Of a DNA stretch of 64,000 nt, positions 43,041 through 52,349 are shown one piece after another. Source of the stretch: Bog-756 sp963734435 (GTDB lineage: Bacteria > Actinomycetota > Acidimicrobiia > Acidimicrobiales > RAAP-2); assembly GCA_963734435.1 (NCBI GenBank), contig CAVTHA010000008.1:186001-250000 (forward strand), given 5' to 3'. The first letter of the stretch is position 1. Each line of letters starts with the position of its first letter. A program made the position numbers and the translations under genes. Below the pieces are notes generated by a model. It had not been told where the DNA came from. It did not search any database and worked only from the letters and a program-made list of their open reading frames with translations.

Positions 43041-44588
43041 CTAAACGGAGCCGGATCGTTCGGGTCCTGATTTCGTCGGGCCATTGCTGCGCCTAGGTAT
43101 ATGCCTACGCACTCGTACGAGCATCCGGACCAACTCCTCGCCCAGCTCATCAGATGACGCTCGAGGGTTGTTGAACACCACATACTCCTTAGCAACGAGC
43201 GTGGCTAGGTAGTCGAGGAGCATCGCCTCTGAATCCTTGACCATCAGGTAGTCGGCATGAACATCGTTGTAGAACACGACTCGCATTTCGGGATCGAAAC
43301 GGCTTCGCGCGTCACCAGGAGTCGGATCGGGTGCAAGGGTGGGAAGGCGACTGGCCCCAGACCTCTCCGGTCTGGCTTCGTCCGGATTGCTCTCGGACGA
43401 CACTGGGTCGCTGGGCGGAGGAAGGAGATCTGCCAGACGAGTCGGTTCTGGACCGCCTTCGCCGCCCGGGGGGGACGATCGATCCTTCTCGAGTAACCCA
43501 CCTACTCCCGGCTCCTCGCCTACAGGCGACCGCATCGGGTTGTCGAGATCGGCGAGCTCCTTGAGCACGCGACCGAAGATCCGCCTGATCACATCCGACA
43601 AACGATCGGCCGTCTGGGCGTCAACCTCCATTGCGATCCGTTCGACAGTCTGACCCACCGCCGACTCAACCGACTTCACGGCGTCGACGAAAAGCGGAAA
43701 GGCCTCGCGATCGCGGAGGATGGCCCGCCGGCCAGCCGACTGCTGCAGCGCCTCGAACACGATCTGGCCGGAAACCTGGTCGCTATTCCAGGGAAATCCG
43801 GAAAATTCGTCGAGCTCGCTCAAGTCGTCCACCACACTCGTACCGGCACGTCCCACGACCGCCACCCGACGATGCCGCCCGTCAGCAGGAGCGACGTAGA
43901 TCGCGAACTCTATTCGTCCCCAAAGAGTGTGGCGAGGTGAGATGGTCAGTCGCACGCCCTCAGGTTTCTGGGCGAGCACGAGCTCCGAGGAACGGCCTTC
44001 GGAGACCTCGAGCTCATAATCCGCCCGCGCTAGCGCAGAGCCCCGTCGTGAACGGAGGTACCCCACTACCTTCCGCTGCGTCAGGACTCGCAGGACGTCC
44101 GGATCGAGATCGGAAAGATAGACGGTCGTGCCCGCTACCTGGCGCGCTCGGCGCCGCTCCCGCTCGAGGACGGCTGTCGCCTTCCCGCGCTCAAGCCTGA
44201 GGACCCAGGTCTCCGGACTCCCTTCGACTCGCGACACAAGTTCGCACCGACCGCCGAGCTGCTGGAAAGCGAGGATTCCAATGGCCTTCTCGCCAAGGGT
44301 ACGCGCATCGCCCACCTTGGAGGACTCGAAGAGGTTTCTCGCAACAGTCCGAAGCCGGTCGGGGGACATTCCACGCCCCACATCATCGATGGCAATAACC
44401 GGGTATCGACCTTTTCTCCGTAACGCAACGCGAATTCGCTCCCCGCGTCGTTCGGCCTGGACGTACTCGTCAGCGGCGTTGGAGACGAACTCGTTCAGAG
44501 CGTCCTTCGGGTCCTGATACGCCTGTCCGCTGACGAGCACTGCGTTGGCTAAGTTGCCAATGCGAAGGCGCACCTTCTCCGCTGGCAT
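43041..44588 (-). CDS. GHKL (Hsp90/MutL/MORC-like) ATPase, orphan
   Basis: 515 residues. Bergerat fold: N box 'PKDALNEFVSNAADEYVQA', G1 'VIAIDDVGRGMSPDRL', G2 'DARTLGEKAIGILAFQQLGG', then an S5-like second domain ('VVGRAGTSVVDDLSELDEF'). A helical segment, a disordered Pro/Ser/Glu region (about 385-440), and a C-terminal part 'VFYNDVHADYLMVKD' end in a basic tail. It is not HtpG, GyrB or MutL; architecture resembles prokaryotic MORC-like or domain-of-unknown-role Hsp90-like ATPases. The leaderless ATG 44588 is preferred to GTG 44618. It lies in an accessory region next to a toxin remnant. Confidence 0.8.
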   Translation of the reverse strand: MPAEKVRLRIGNLANAVLVSGQAYQDPKDALNEFVSNAADEYVQAERRGERIRVALRRKGRYPVIAIDDVGRGMSPDRLRTVARNLFESSKVGDARTLGEKAIGILAFQQLGGRCELVSRVEGSPETWVLRLERGKATAVLERERRRARQVAGTTVYLSDLDPDVLRVLTQRKVVGYLRSRRGSALARADYELEVSEGRSSELVLAQKPEGVRLTISPRHTLWGRIEFAIYVAPADGRHRRVAVVGRAGTSVVDDLSELDEFSGFPWNSDQVSGQIVFEALQQSAGRRAILRDREAFPLFVDAVKSVESAVGQTVERIAMEVDAQTADRLSDVIRRIFGRVLKELADLDNPMRSPVGEEPGVGGLLEKDRSSPPGGEGGPEPTRLADLLPPPSDPVSSESNPDEARPERSGASRLPTLAPDPTPGDARSRFDPEMRVVFYNDVHADYLMVKDSEAMLLDYLATLVAKEYVVFNNPRASSDELGEELVRMLVRVRRHIPRRSNGPTKSGPERSGSV

Positions 44589-44594
44589 GTACGA

Positions 44595-44600
44595 ATCGTA
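44595..44600 (-). promoter_or_regulatory. -10 box TACGAT for leaderless GHKL gene
   Basis: TACGAT on the minus strand, six bases before ATG 44588; no ribosome site. Confidence 0.5.
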
Positions 44601-44842
44601 GGAGCCGCCCATAGGCACAGACAGTGATGCCGTCCCGGGCTGCCCCGCATCAGGGGGTTTCGAGTCGCGGCGACAGGTCAGAAGGCCGCAACGAAATGGA
44701 GCTTGGCGGTCGCCTCCTCCTCGCTATCGCTTCGGTGACGCTGTCCAATCATGCCCGTGACAAGGGGCAACAGCGGTACCACCAGGCACGAACGGGCAGT
44801 CATGACTGCTGACCGAACATGAACTTCTAATGACCGCCAGCT

Positions 44843-45015
44843 TCAAGCTATTGCCTCCATCCCGACCACCGGGTTGCTTGGGGCTGCGCCGCCCATCGAG
44901 CCGTAGAAGGCGGCGTCTCCGAAGCTGAAGGATGCCCCCGTCGGTCGCTACCAACCAGTAGCCGTGCCCGTCAGAGGTAGCCGCCATCCCGACCACCGGC
45001 GCCGGAACGGCGTCC
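44843..45015 (-). pseudogene. Fragment of a GYWLV-repeat protein
   Basis: One repeat unit and a bit: 'PVVGMAATSDGHGYWLVATD' ending 'GGI', then after a one-base shift 'FSFGDAAFYGSMGGAAPSNP' and 'VVGMEAIA' with a stop at 44843. It matches the repeats of the phosphoesterase gene at 54.4-56.1 kb. No start or downstream domain; a remnant of a larger gene. Confidence 0.7.
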
Positions 45016-45209
45016 CGGTCGACCCGGTGACCGTCGCACGCCTTCACCGTGTGCCACCTGCCGGCCCGTCCTTGAATCGGCCTCGCCACACCATTCCGTG
45101 GGGACAGTATTGGGCGTGCCTTGTTCCGTCATCGGCATGGACCTTTCCGCAGCAATGTTCCGAGGTCAGGGTGAAGGCGTTGGCGTAGTACTCCATGAGG
45201 GTTGTGCCA

Positions 45210-45383
45210 TTAGCGCTCTTCTGACCACTTGAACCGGCAGCTAGTGCAGTGGCATTCCCATTTGGGAGCCTCCGAGCTTTCGGACCTCTCGAATCGCGCG
45301 CTTATCTCCACGCTGTCGCAGTGGGGACAAGAGTCATGCTCAGGTTTGGCCACGCACGCGACGCTATACCCATGGTGCGTCAC
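45210..45383 (-). CDS. Small zinc-ribbon-like protein
   Basis: 57 residues from GTG 45383 (GGAG six bases upstream): 'THHGYSVACVAKPEHDSCPH' leads to two knuckles, 'CPHCDS' and 'CHCTSCRFKW'. The spacing fits a zinc ribbon, as in small RNA-polymerase- or ribosome-associated proteins. No family name can be assigned. An in-frame extension to 45476 exists but has no ribosome site. Confidence 0.5.
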   Translation of the reverse strand: MTHHGYSVACVAKPEHDSCPHCDSVEISARFERSESSEAPKWECHCTSCRFKWSEER

Positions 45384-45488
45384 CTTGGCTCCGGGACTGC
45401 GTTGGCATAGAACCCGTCCTGGTCCATCAGGTCCGGGCCGGGCGGAGTGACAATGCCGCATGGTCGGTCCACCCACACGAATACCCAG

Positions 45489-45857
45489 CTATGACGACCT
45501 CGGAACGATCCGGCACGGCACAAGTTCCTTCTCGTCAAGGTGATAGCTCGCACACACCCGGTGATAGCCATCAGCTATCCACAGAGGATCGCCCTGTATG
45601 AGCAGCACCGGCGAAAGCTTCGTGCCGAACTTGACCTTCTCGAGGTCGGTTGCGACCTCAGGATCATCCCTTGGCAGTAGCGGCAGGCCGGCCGCACGCA
45701 AGATGTCCTTGGCGGCAAAGTGCTCCAGGCCCTCTTCTTTTCGGAGGGCTTTGCTCAGCTTGGCGGCTGTAGCCGCCCCGACCAGCAAAGACAGGTAGGA
45801 CTTGGCAGACGGGAAATCCTCACTCTCGGGCTTGTCCTTCCAGTGTTCTCCGGGCAC
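45489..45857 (-). CDS. ParB-nuclease-like small protein
   Basis: 122 residues. The C-terminal half 'KLSPVLLIQGDPLWIADGYH' and 'RVCASYHLDEKELVPCRI' resembles the ParB/Srx core (a GXXR-type 'DGYHRV' loop). The N-terminal half is helical: 'SYLSLLVGAATAAKLSKALR', 'EHFAAKDILRAAGLPLLP'. It occurs alone here, so chromosome partitioning is unlikely; ParB-like folds also occur in toxin-like and defence proteins. GTG start with TATGGT six bases upstream, suggesting a leaderless transcript. Confidence 0.65.
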   Translation of the reverse strand: MPGEHWKDKPESEDFPSAKSYLSLLVGAATAAKLSKALRKEEGLEHFAAKDILRAAGLPLLPRDDPEVATDLEKVKFGTKLSPVLLIQGDPLWIADGYHRVCASYHLDEKELVPCRIVPRSS

Positions 45858-45863
45858 TCACTG

Positions 45864-45869
45864 ACCATA
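45864..45869 (-). promoter_or_regulatory. -10 box TATGGT for leaderless ParB-like gene
   Basis: TATGGT on the minus strand, six bases before GTG 45857. Confidence 0.45.
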
Positions 45870-46077
45870 CCCAGGGCCCCGGCTTACCATTCGTCAGCGG
45901 ATGCCGGGTTCGGCCCGGATGGCGTGGCGCAGTAGCCGGTGTGGTCCATGGGGTCAGGGATAGAGCGGGGTGATCCTCCCTAAGCTGGCCCCGCATGTGC
46001 CGACTACCCTCAAACGCAGAGGCGGGTAGGGGCGGGACTGATATGTACCGCATTGCTGCTCGGCAGTGAAGGTCGCC

Positions 46078-47289
46078 ATGCCGCCCCGTCGAAGGTCGGC
46101 GAGAAGGAGGTGGACACGCTGGTTGGGCGGCGTGGCACTCGCCGTCGTGATACTTGCTGGTCTCGAATCGATACCGGGTGTATTCGGTCACGACCAAGCC
46201 GCCCTGGCGGCCGAGATAGTGGCCTCGGATGCGGCGACAGCCGCTTCGAAGATCGATCCGTTTGGGCATCACACCTCGATGGAACCCTGTGCCGATCTCG
46301 AATCCACGTTCGGAGTGGGCAACCATCTGTTCAAGAACCGCCAGTTCGGCTTCTATGCAAGCGTGTGGCCGAGCTACCAAGCGCTCAGCGCCTTCTACCT
46401 GACGTCACTCTTTCCCGGCAAGTCGGCGTGCTCCACAGCTTTCGGAGAATCGCTTCAGGCTATGGATGAGAACTACTGGAGCCAGTCGTTGCCGGGCGGT
46501 CTCGGCGCCTACGACCAGGGTCCGAGCGCATTCCACTTCACGTCCGACTTGCCGCGGGTGGATGACAGCCTGTGGATGGGACTGGCCATCATGCAGCAAT
46601 ACTCGAAGACGAAGGATCCGGCGCTGCTCGAGCGCGCCGAAGAGGTCTTCAGCTTGGCGCAGGGCAATTGGGCCCGAGGCATCGGCGGCGTCTACTGGGA
46701 GGCGACCGGTGCCACCAACCACGCCAGGACTGTGGTGTCGAACGCACCGGCTGCCATCTTGGGAGTCGAGCTCTTCCGGCAGACCGGAGACCTCCGGTAT
46801 CTCACATGGAGCGAGATGATCGTGGCCTGGCTCGATGCGGAACTGCGAGACCCAACGACTGGTTTGTTCAACGACAACATCGACGACTACGGCGGCCGAA
46901 CAAGGATCGACACGACGAAATACACCTACACCCAGGGAATGATGGTTGGTGCCATGACAGCACTTTCCACGGTCGATCCCACGAACTACCCCATCAGGGA
47001 TGCCGTAGAGCTCACTGAGAGATCTCTGGCCTACTTCGACGCCCACCGCTCCTACGGTCAGCCGGGGTTCGACCTGATCTGGGCCGAGAACATCCTGAGG
47101 ACTGCCGGGCTCTACAAGAACGCCACCTTCACCACCGAGACCAGGAATGCTGTCGCACGCGCCCTTACGGCCGAACCCAACGGTCGAGGCGACCTCCTAA
47201 CGGTGAGCAGCGAGACCGCTCTGCGCGAGCTGGCCAAGCTACCTCCAGACCAGTACGACAAGCTGCTGTATGTGATCCCCGACTCCTAG
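46078..47289 (+). CDS. Secreted GH76-like alpha/alpha-barrel glycosidase
   Basis: 403 residues. Twin basic N-terminus and signal helix ('GGVALAVVILAGLESIPGV'). The repeating helical pattern 'WPSYQALSAFYLTSLFPGKS', 'VDDSLWMGLAIMQQYSKTKD', 'GGVYWEATGATNHARTVVSN', 'APAAILGVELFRQTGDLRYL' and 'YTQGMMVGAMTALSTVDPTN' corresponds to GH76 (alpha-1,6-mannanase type). The usual catalytic Asp-Asp pair is not obvious; 'RVDDSLW' is the best candidate. Such enzymes trim mannan or mannosylated wall polymers. ATG 46078 is favoured; GTG 46066 is four codons upstream. Confidence 0.75.
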   Translation: MPPRRRSARRRWTRWLGGVALAVVILAGLESIPGVFGHDQAALAAEIVASDAATAASKIDPFGHHTSMEPCADLESTFGVGNHLFKNRQFGFYASVWPSYQALSAFYLTSLFPGKSACSTAFGESLQAMDENYWSQSLPGGLGAYDQGPSAFHFTSDLPRVDDSLWMGLAIMQQYSKTKDPALLERAEEVFSLAQGNWARGIGGVYWEATGATNHARTVVSNAPAAILGVELFRQTGDLRYLTWSEMIVAWLDAELRDPTTGLFNDNIDDYGGRTRIDTTKYTYTQGMMVGAMTALSTVDPTNYPIRDAVELTERSLAYFDAHRSYGQPGFDLIWAENILRTAGLYKNATFTTETRNAVARALTAEPNGRGDLLTVSSETALRELAKLPPDQYDKLLYVIPDS

Positions 47290-47837
47290 AACCGAGAGGA
47301 GCTGGCCGAACGCCTCCGGCTCCGATCCCGCCCTGGCCAGAAGCTGGGGATCGGGTCGAAGGATCAGGGCAGACCCAATAGTGTCCGCAGTCCCTTCGGA
47401 TGTTCGATTTCGCCATCGATCTCGAGCGCCGGGAGGGCGACCCAGCGTTAGCCACCCGAGCTACCGGTCATCGCTCCCCACCGCCGGCCATGGTCTTCCG
47501 TGCGGGCAGGCGCACCGACGACGCGTCTACTGGGCCGCGGCTCCGTCGTCGGGAACACCTTGGAAGACAGTCCTGGTTCAAGATGCCGTCGGACCTGGTC
47601 GATGCATCGCTATGCGTTCATCGCCGGGCCTGAGCTCCCGGCCCGGTCCGGCCCGAACCCATAGCCTCCCAATCCTTCGCATTGGATGTCGGTCGCCGGC
47701 AGGCTCACAGCTTGTCCTCTGGGTCAGACGCCGACTGTCGAATCGGAATTCTCGGTTGCCCGTTCTCGACGACAGATCGCTGTCGGTCATAGGCAGGGGC
47801 GAATCATCGAGATAGGCACCATCAAGGAGTGAAGACC
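47290..47837. other. Intergenic stretch
   Basis: About 550 bases between two secreted glycosidase genes. No protein similarity in any frame. AAGGAG at its end is the ribosome site of the GH5 gene. Confidence 0.4.
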
Positions 47838-48980
47838 ATGGCGCAGCGTCTGACCGCGATGTCCGCCTCTACCCGCCGACCGCGGCCAGAGCCCGGTTGG
47901 CACCGGAGCCGGTTGCTCCGCGTGGGAGTGGCCCTGGTGGCGGTCGCCGCCCTCCAACTCGGGCTCGGCCCGATCAAGGCCACCCCGGCGTCAGCCGCCG
48001 TCGGGTTCTCGGGGCCTCCGGTCGTGCGTGTCTCCGGCAACCACCTGGTGGACGGCGCCGGCAACCCGATCCGGCTGATCGGAGTCGACCACAGCGGCTC
48101 GGAGTCTGCCTGTGTGGACGGGGAGGGGATCTTCGATCCGCCCAACTCCGACACGCCCGGGATGATCGCCGTCATGAAGAGCTGGAACATCAACGCCGTC
48201 CGGGTCCCCCTGAACGAGGACTGCTGGCTCGGCATCAACCTGCCCTACCCCTTGCTCGGGGGGGCCGCCTATCAGTCGGCCATTGTCAACTACGTGAACG
48301 ACCTCAACGCCGCCGGGCTGGCGGTGATCCTCGACCTGCACTGGAACGCGCCCGGTTCTCAGACCGCTGTCAGTGGGATGACCATGGCTGACGAGGACCA
48401 CGCTCCTGCCTTCTGGGTTTCGGTCGCCGCCACCTTCAGGGGGCATCAGGGGGTGGTGTTCGACCTCTACAACGAGCCCCGGTACCTCCACTGGTCCTGC
48501 CTGGTCAACGGCGGCTGCGTGGTGCACGGGATGCAAGTAGCCGGCTACAACCAGTTGATCGCCGACGTGCGCTACACCGGAGCGACCAACGTCGTCATGG
48601 TGGCCGGAACCGCCTTTGCCGCCAACCCGACCGGGTTCCGGACGAGCCTGCCCTCCGATCCGATCGGCCAGCTGGCCATCTCGGTGCACGTCTACAACTT
48701 CAACGCGGCGAAGAAACCGACCAGCTGGAACAAGTGGGTGCACATCGGCCTGCTCTCCAAGGTGCCCATCGTGACCGGGGAGCTGGGCGAGAAGGACTGC
48801 ACTCCGAACTTCATCAACGCCTACATGTCCTGGGCCGACGCCAATGGTGTGTCCTACCTCGCCTGGAGCTTCAACGCCGGGCCCAGCTGGGCATGCAGCG
48901 CGCCCTCCCTCATCACCGACTACAGCGGCAACCCCACCCCGTATGGCGCGGGTTACCTGGCTCACCTGGCCACCCTGTGA
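47838..48980 (+). CDS. Secreted GH5 glycoside hydrolase (endoglucanase-like)
   Basis: 380 residues. Signal: 'LLRVGVALVAVAALQLGLG' ending 'ASAA'. GH5 landmarks: 'DGAGNPIRLIGVDHSGSESA', 'SWNINAVRVPLNEDCWLG', 'AGLAVILDLHWNAPG', acid/base Glu in 'VVFDLYNEPRYLHW', 'ISVHVYNF' and nucleophile Glu in 'VPIVTGELGEKDCTP', then 'GVSYLAWSFNAG'. Beta-1,4-glucan is the most probable substrate class, but GH5 is broad. ATG 47838 has AAGGAG nine bases upstream. No carbohydrate-binding module. Confidence 0.92.
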   Translation: MAQRLTAMSASTRRPRPEPGWHRSRLLRVGVALVAVAALQLGLGPIKATPASAAVGFSGPPVVRVSGNHLVDGAGNPIRLIGVDHSGSESACVDGEGIFDPPNSDTPGMIAVMKSWNINAVRVPLNEDCWLGINLPYPLLGGAAYQSAIVNYVNDLNAAGLAVILDLHWNAPGSQTAVSGMTMADEDHAPAFWVSVAATFRGHQGVVFDLYNEPRYLHWSCLVNGGCVVHGMQVAGYNQLIADVRYTGATNVVMVAGTAFAANPTGFRTSLPSDPIGQLAISVHVYNFNAAKKPTSWNKWVHIGLLSKVPIVTGELGEKDCTPNFINAYMSWADANGVSYLAWSFNAGPSWACSAPSLITDYSGNPTPYGAGYLAHLATL

Positions 48981-49183
48981 TTGCGTCCTATCCGAACGCC
49001 CGCACAACTGCCTCCCCGACGCCCAGAGAAATACCCAGCCGCTGGTGTTCGCGAGCGACGGACCGAATCGTCACTTCTCAATCGCATGGTCCAGGGCAGA
49101 GATGGATCGGGACTCAGATCCCAACCAACAGTCCAGAGCCTTCCACCTATATTGATGCGGACACATTGTGAGAGGAGGACTCC

Positions 49184-49648
49184 GTGCTACTCAAAGGCCT
49201 CAACCACGTCGCGACCATCACCAACGACGCCACTCGATTGAATGGGTTCTACCGGGATATCTTCGAGGCGGAGGTCCTCCGGGATGGATCGGAGCTGCCC
49301 GGCGCCACTGGTCCACGTCTCTCGATCATCAAGATCGGTGACTGGGCAGAGCTCAACGTCTTCCAGATCGAGGGCAATACCGAGGCCGACCGCCAGACCC
49401 CGATGTTCGGTCGTGGCCGTATCGATCACCTGGCCGTGCAGGCGGCCTCGCTCGAGGCGTTCGAGACGATCCGGGAACGACTCATGGCTCGAGGAGCGGC
49501 TGATGACTTCGTTACCGACTTCGGGCCGATGCTCAGCATCTTTTTTCGCGACCCCGACGGACTCGAGTGCGAGGTTTGCGTCGAGAACCCCGACGCGCTT
49601 CCTGGTGTTCACCATCCCCCTGGCACACGGGCGGCTCGCTACTCGTAG
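49184..49648 (+). CDS. VOC/glyoxalase-fold protein
   Basis: 154 residues, one full VOC unit: 'LKGLNHVATITNDATRLNGF' (first metal His), 'YRDIFEAEVLRDG', 'IDHLAVQAASLEAFETIRER' (second His) and 'LSIFFRDPDGLECEVCVENP' (Glu). This arrangement suits a dioxygenase, isomerase or resistance protein; none can be picked. GTG 49184 has AGGAGG just upstream. Confidence 0.87.
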   Translation: MLLKGLNHVATITNDATRLNGFYRDIFEAEVLRDGSELPGATGPRLSIIKIGDWAELNVFQIEGNTEADRQTPMFGRGRIDHLAVQAASLEAFETIRERLMARGAADDFVTDFGPMLSIFFRDPDGLECEVCVENPDALPGVHHPPGTRAARYS

Positions 49649-49719
49649 GCCTCCCGACTGTCGCTGGCCCCGAGTGGACCGGTCGACGGTCGACGGGTCC
49701 ATGGCTTCCGAGGCCGGCT

Positions 49720-50628
49720 TCACGTCCACGGCATGGCGGCCCGGTCGCTCCAGTAGACCTCGGGATCGAGTGCCACGGAAGCCAGACGGTCAGCGTCGAG
49801 TGGTGGGCTCTCCTGGATCGCCATCACGTTCGACAGCAACTGGGAGACGGTGGCGGCCCCGGACAGAACCACGTCCGCCCAGGGTTGAGCCAGGACGACC
49901 GAGAGGGCTGTGGCATCAGGGCGCTTCCCGAGCACGGCCGTCATCGGCCCGGGTACGGCGAGTCGCCCGTTGGCCAGTGCTTCCTTGACGATCACCGTCC
50001 ATCCGGCCGCCTTGGCCTCCGACAGGACCGGTCCAGCCGAGACTTCGAGCAGGTTCCAGGTGGCCTGGACGGCGGAGAAGAGCGGCGCGCCATCGACCTC
50101 GATCTCGAGGGCCCGCCGGAGAGTCTCTGCCTGTCTCGGCCCGCTCAGACTGAGCCCGACGGACACGCCGAGCGCAGACAGCTGGCGGTGGACGTGCTGG
50201 TTGTCGAGAATGCCGGAATCCAAGGTGGCGGAGTGCACTTGGTAGAGCCGCAGCCAGGGGCCGAGCAGGGCCTCGGTCTCGGGCCACTGGCGAGCCAACG
50301 CTCCGGCAGAGTGGTCCTTGACCTCGTGGATGTCGGCCTGGACTTTCCAGCCGGCCGTGTAGGTGTATCCCCATTTCGACGACACCGTCACCTGTCCCGG
50401 CTGAACGCCGCGCCGGGTGAGCCATCGGGAGAGGAACTGCTCGGCTCGACCGTAGGAGCGGGCGGCATCGAACCACCGGATCCCGCTCTCCCAGGCGGCG
50501 TCACAGACCCGGTCGCACCGTTCCTCCAGCGCCCGAACGGAACGATCGGCGCCGATGGCGGCACCGTGATCCAGCGTCAGGTAACCCGGTCGCCCCAATG
50601 CGGCCAGTCCCAGTCCCAACACAGCCAT
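49720..50628 (-). CDS. Aldo/keto reductase
   Basis: 302 residues. Active-site set: Asp and Tyr in 'IRWFDAARSYGRAEQFLSRW', Lys in 'TVSSKWGYTYT', His in 'LYQVHSATLD'. The C-terminal cofactor segment is 'ADVVLSGAATVSQLLSN'. The N-terminus 'VLGLGLAALGRPGYLTLDHG' is typical of the group related to D-threo-aldose dehydrogenases. Substrate unknown. It ends a minus-strand run that includes the next three envelope genes, with a 14-base gap to the lipoprotein gene. Confidence 0.88.
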   Translation of the reverse strand: MAVLGLGLAALGRPGYLTLDHGAAIGADRSVRALEERCDRVCDAAWESGIRWFDAARSYGRAEQFLSRWLTRRGVQPGQVTVSSKWGYTYTAGWKVQADIHEVKDHSAGALARQWPETEALLGPWLRLYQVHSATLDSGILDNQHVHRQLSALGVSVGLSLSGPRQAETLRRALEIEVDGAPLFSAVQATWNLLEVSAGPVLSEAKAAGWTVIVKEALANGRLAVPGPMTAVLGKRPDATALSVVLAQPWADVVLSGAATVSQLLSNVMAIQESPPLDADRLASVALDPEVYWSDRAAMPWT

Positions 50629-50641
50629 GACTCCGTCTCAC

Positions 50642-51094
50642 TCAGCCGATGTGGGAATGGCTGAAGCGCAGGGGTGTCCGCTTGAGGATGACGGTCCCGA
50701 GGAGCTTGTTGGAGGGACTGGTCAGCACGGCGATGGCCACCTGACCGGCGGGCTGTCCGTGTGGCTTGGATACCGAGGTCGACGTGAACCTCCCGGAGAA
50801 GGCAAGGACACACACGCGCTGCCCCGAGGAGTCGGCAGATGAGATCTGTTTGAACAGCTTGGGGGACTGGTGCCGAAGGCTGGCGAGCGTGTAGAGATGA
50901 ACACCGAGCAACCGGCTGTGCTGGCCCACGGCCTTCGTTGCCGCCGGCAGGGCTAGATAGCAAGGACTGTCGCTCGTGCCGAGGTTGCTGCGTACCGACG
51001 TGCAGCCGGCCACGACGCACACGACCAAGCCGCAGCCCACCACGGCGCGCCTCAACCGGGACATGACCCGGTGCAACTCGGCGGTGGTGTTCAC
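50642..51094 (-). CDS. Small lipoprotein of unknown function
   Basis: 150 residues. GTG 51094 overlaps the stop of the upstream gene as GTGA, so translation is probably coupled. 'AVVGCGLVVCVVAGCTSVRS' ends in a lipobox (VAGC). The mature part is Ser/Thr-rich with 'SPCYLALPAATKAVGQHSRL' and 'GQRVCVLAFSGRFTST' giving a likely disulfide, and 'PAGQVAIAVLTSPSNKLLGT'. No known domain recognised. Confidence 0.75.
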   Translation of the reverse strand: MNTTAELHRVMSRLRRAVVGCGLVVCVVAGCTSVRSNLGTSDSPCYLALPAATKAVGQHSRLLGVHLYTLASLRHQSPKLFKQISSADSSGQRVCVLAFSGRFTSTSVSKPHGQPAGQVAIAVLTSPSNKLLGTVILKRTPLRFSHSHIG

Positions 51095-52197
51095 GATCCG
51101 GACACCGAAGGCACGTCGGTCGACACACTCCGGACTGACCCTTCGGAAGCGAGCGCATCGGTCTCCACCACTGCCGGCGAGCCCAGGGTTCGTCGACTCC
51201 ATCGACCCCGCCGCACCCCCCAGGCGAGCTCCCCCCACAGGAGCCAACCGACGACCAGGACGAGCCAGAAGCTGATGAGCCGATAGAGCAGCACAGCATC
51301 CACCGTGGCCCCTTGGGCTCCGCCGAAGGCGACCAGGGCGATGGTGATGCTCCCTTCGACGGCGCCCAGTCCGCCGGGCGTGATGGGAAGGGCGGCGGCC
51401 AGCTGGCCCGCCCCATAGGCGAGCAGGAGCCCCTTCCAGGGGATGGGGGCGTCGATCGCCAGGAACATGAGCGCAAAGCAGGTGCAGTCGAACAGCCAGG
51501 TGGCCGTGCCCCACAGAACGATGAAGCCGACCCTCCGCCAGCCCAGCCGGACAGAGGCGATCCGTCGCAGGATCCGGTCGACCTGCGCCGCCGTATCACC
51601 CTTCGGCCGTCGCACGAGGGCGCGGGAGGTTCGCAGGATCCAGGTGAGCACCAAGAGGAGCGGTCGCTCGTAGACGAAGAGTGCCCCCACGGTGACCGCG
51701 ATCAGCAGCACCCCGAGGAGCACCGGGATCAGATCGAGAGAGGCACCCTCACCCGCGGCCAGCGCCAGGCCACCGGTGGCGACCAGTGACAACGAGACCA
51801 TCGAGGCGATCAAGGTCCCGGCCATGGCCCAGACCGCCACGGTCTCGTCGGCGCCGAAGCGCCGGAACCAGCGGTAGCCGTAAACGGCGGTCACGGCATT
51901 TCCGGCGGGGAGGGAATTGGTGATGGCCTGCGACGCAAGGGTCACCCTGAAGAGGGGAAACGGCGGAGGCGTGACCCCGCCGGCGGTCAGGATCTGGTAC
52001 TCCATGACGCTGAAGCAGACGAACGACAACCCCTCCGCCACCACCGCCACCGGAATCCACCACCAATTCAGGCGGTCGAAGACCGCGGTGACACCGGACA
52101 GCTCGTCGGTATGGGAGCTGAGTACCACGACGGCGATGACCAGAATGCCAATTCCGACGAGGTACCTCACGAACGGCCAAATTCGGCGCAGCCGCAT
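51091..52197 (-). CDS. YbhN/UPF0104-like lysylphosphatidylglycerol-synthase-type membrane protein
   Basis: 368 residues, about eight membrane helices ('FVRYLVGIGILVIAVVVLS', 'WWWIPVAVVAEGLSFVCFSV', 'WKGLLLAYGAGQLAAALP'). 'AGQLAAALPITPGGLGAVEG' is the hallmark of the LPG_synthase_TM/UPF0104 family, integral proteins linked to lipid flipping or polymer export. The cytoplasmic C-terminal tail is about 45 residues. ATG 52197 follows GGAGATCTGCGCAAG. Translationally coupled to the lipoprotein gene. Confidence 0.88.
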   Translation of the reverse strand: MRLRRIWPFVRYLVGIGILVIAVVVLSSHTDELSGVTAVFDRLNWWWIPVAVVAEGLSFVCFSVMEYQILTAGGVTPPPFPLFRVTLASQAITNSLPAGNAVTAVYGYRWFRRFGADETVAVWAMAGTLIASMVSLSLVATGGLALAAGEGASLDLIPVLLGVLLIAVTVGALFVYERPLLLVLTWILRTSRALVRRPKGDTAAQVDRILRRIASVRLGWRRVGFIVLWGTATWLFDCTCFALMFLAIDAPIPWKGLLLAYGAGQLAAALPITPGGLGAVEGSITIALVAFGGAQGATVDAVLLYRLISFWLVLVVGWLLWGELAWGVRRGRWSRRTLGSPAVVETDALASEGSVRSVSTDVPSVSGS

Positions 52198-52349
52198 CTT
52201 GCGCAGATCTCCTTCCTGTCGAAGGGGATCTGTCGCCGGGGCAGTGCGAGCCGTTGACGTCGGGAGGGGCTGATCCACGATGTGCTGATCCGATCGTTGA
52301 TCGTACTGCGACACTACGACGGTGGAGTCCCGGCGCCTCCTCGCCACGG

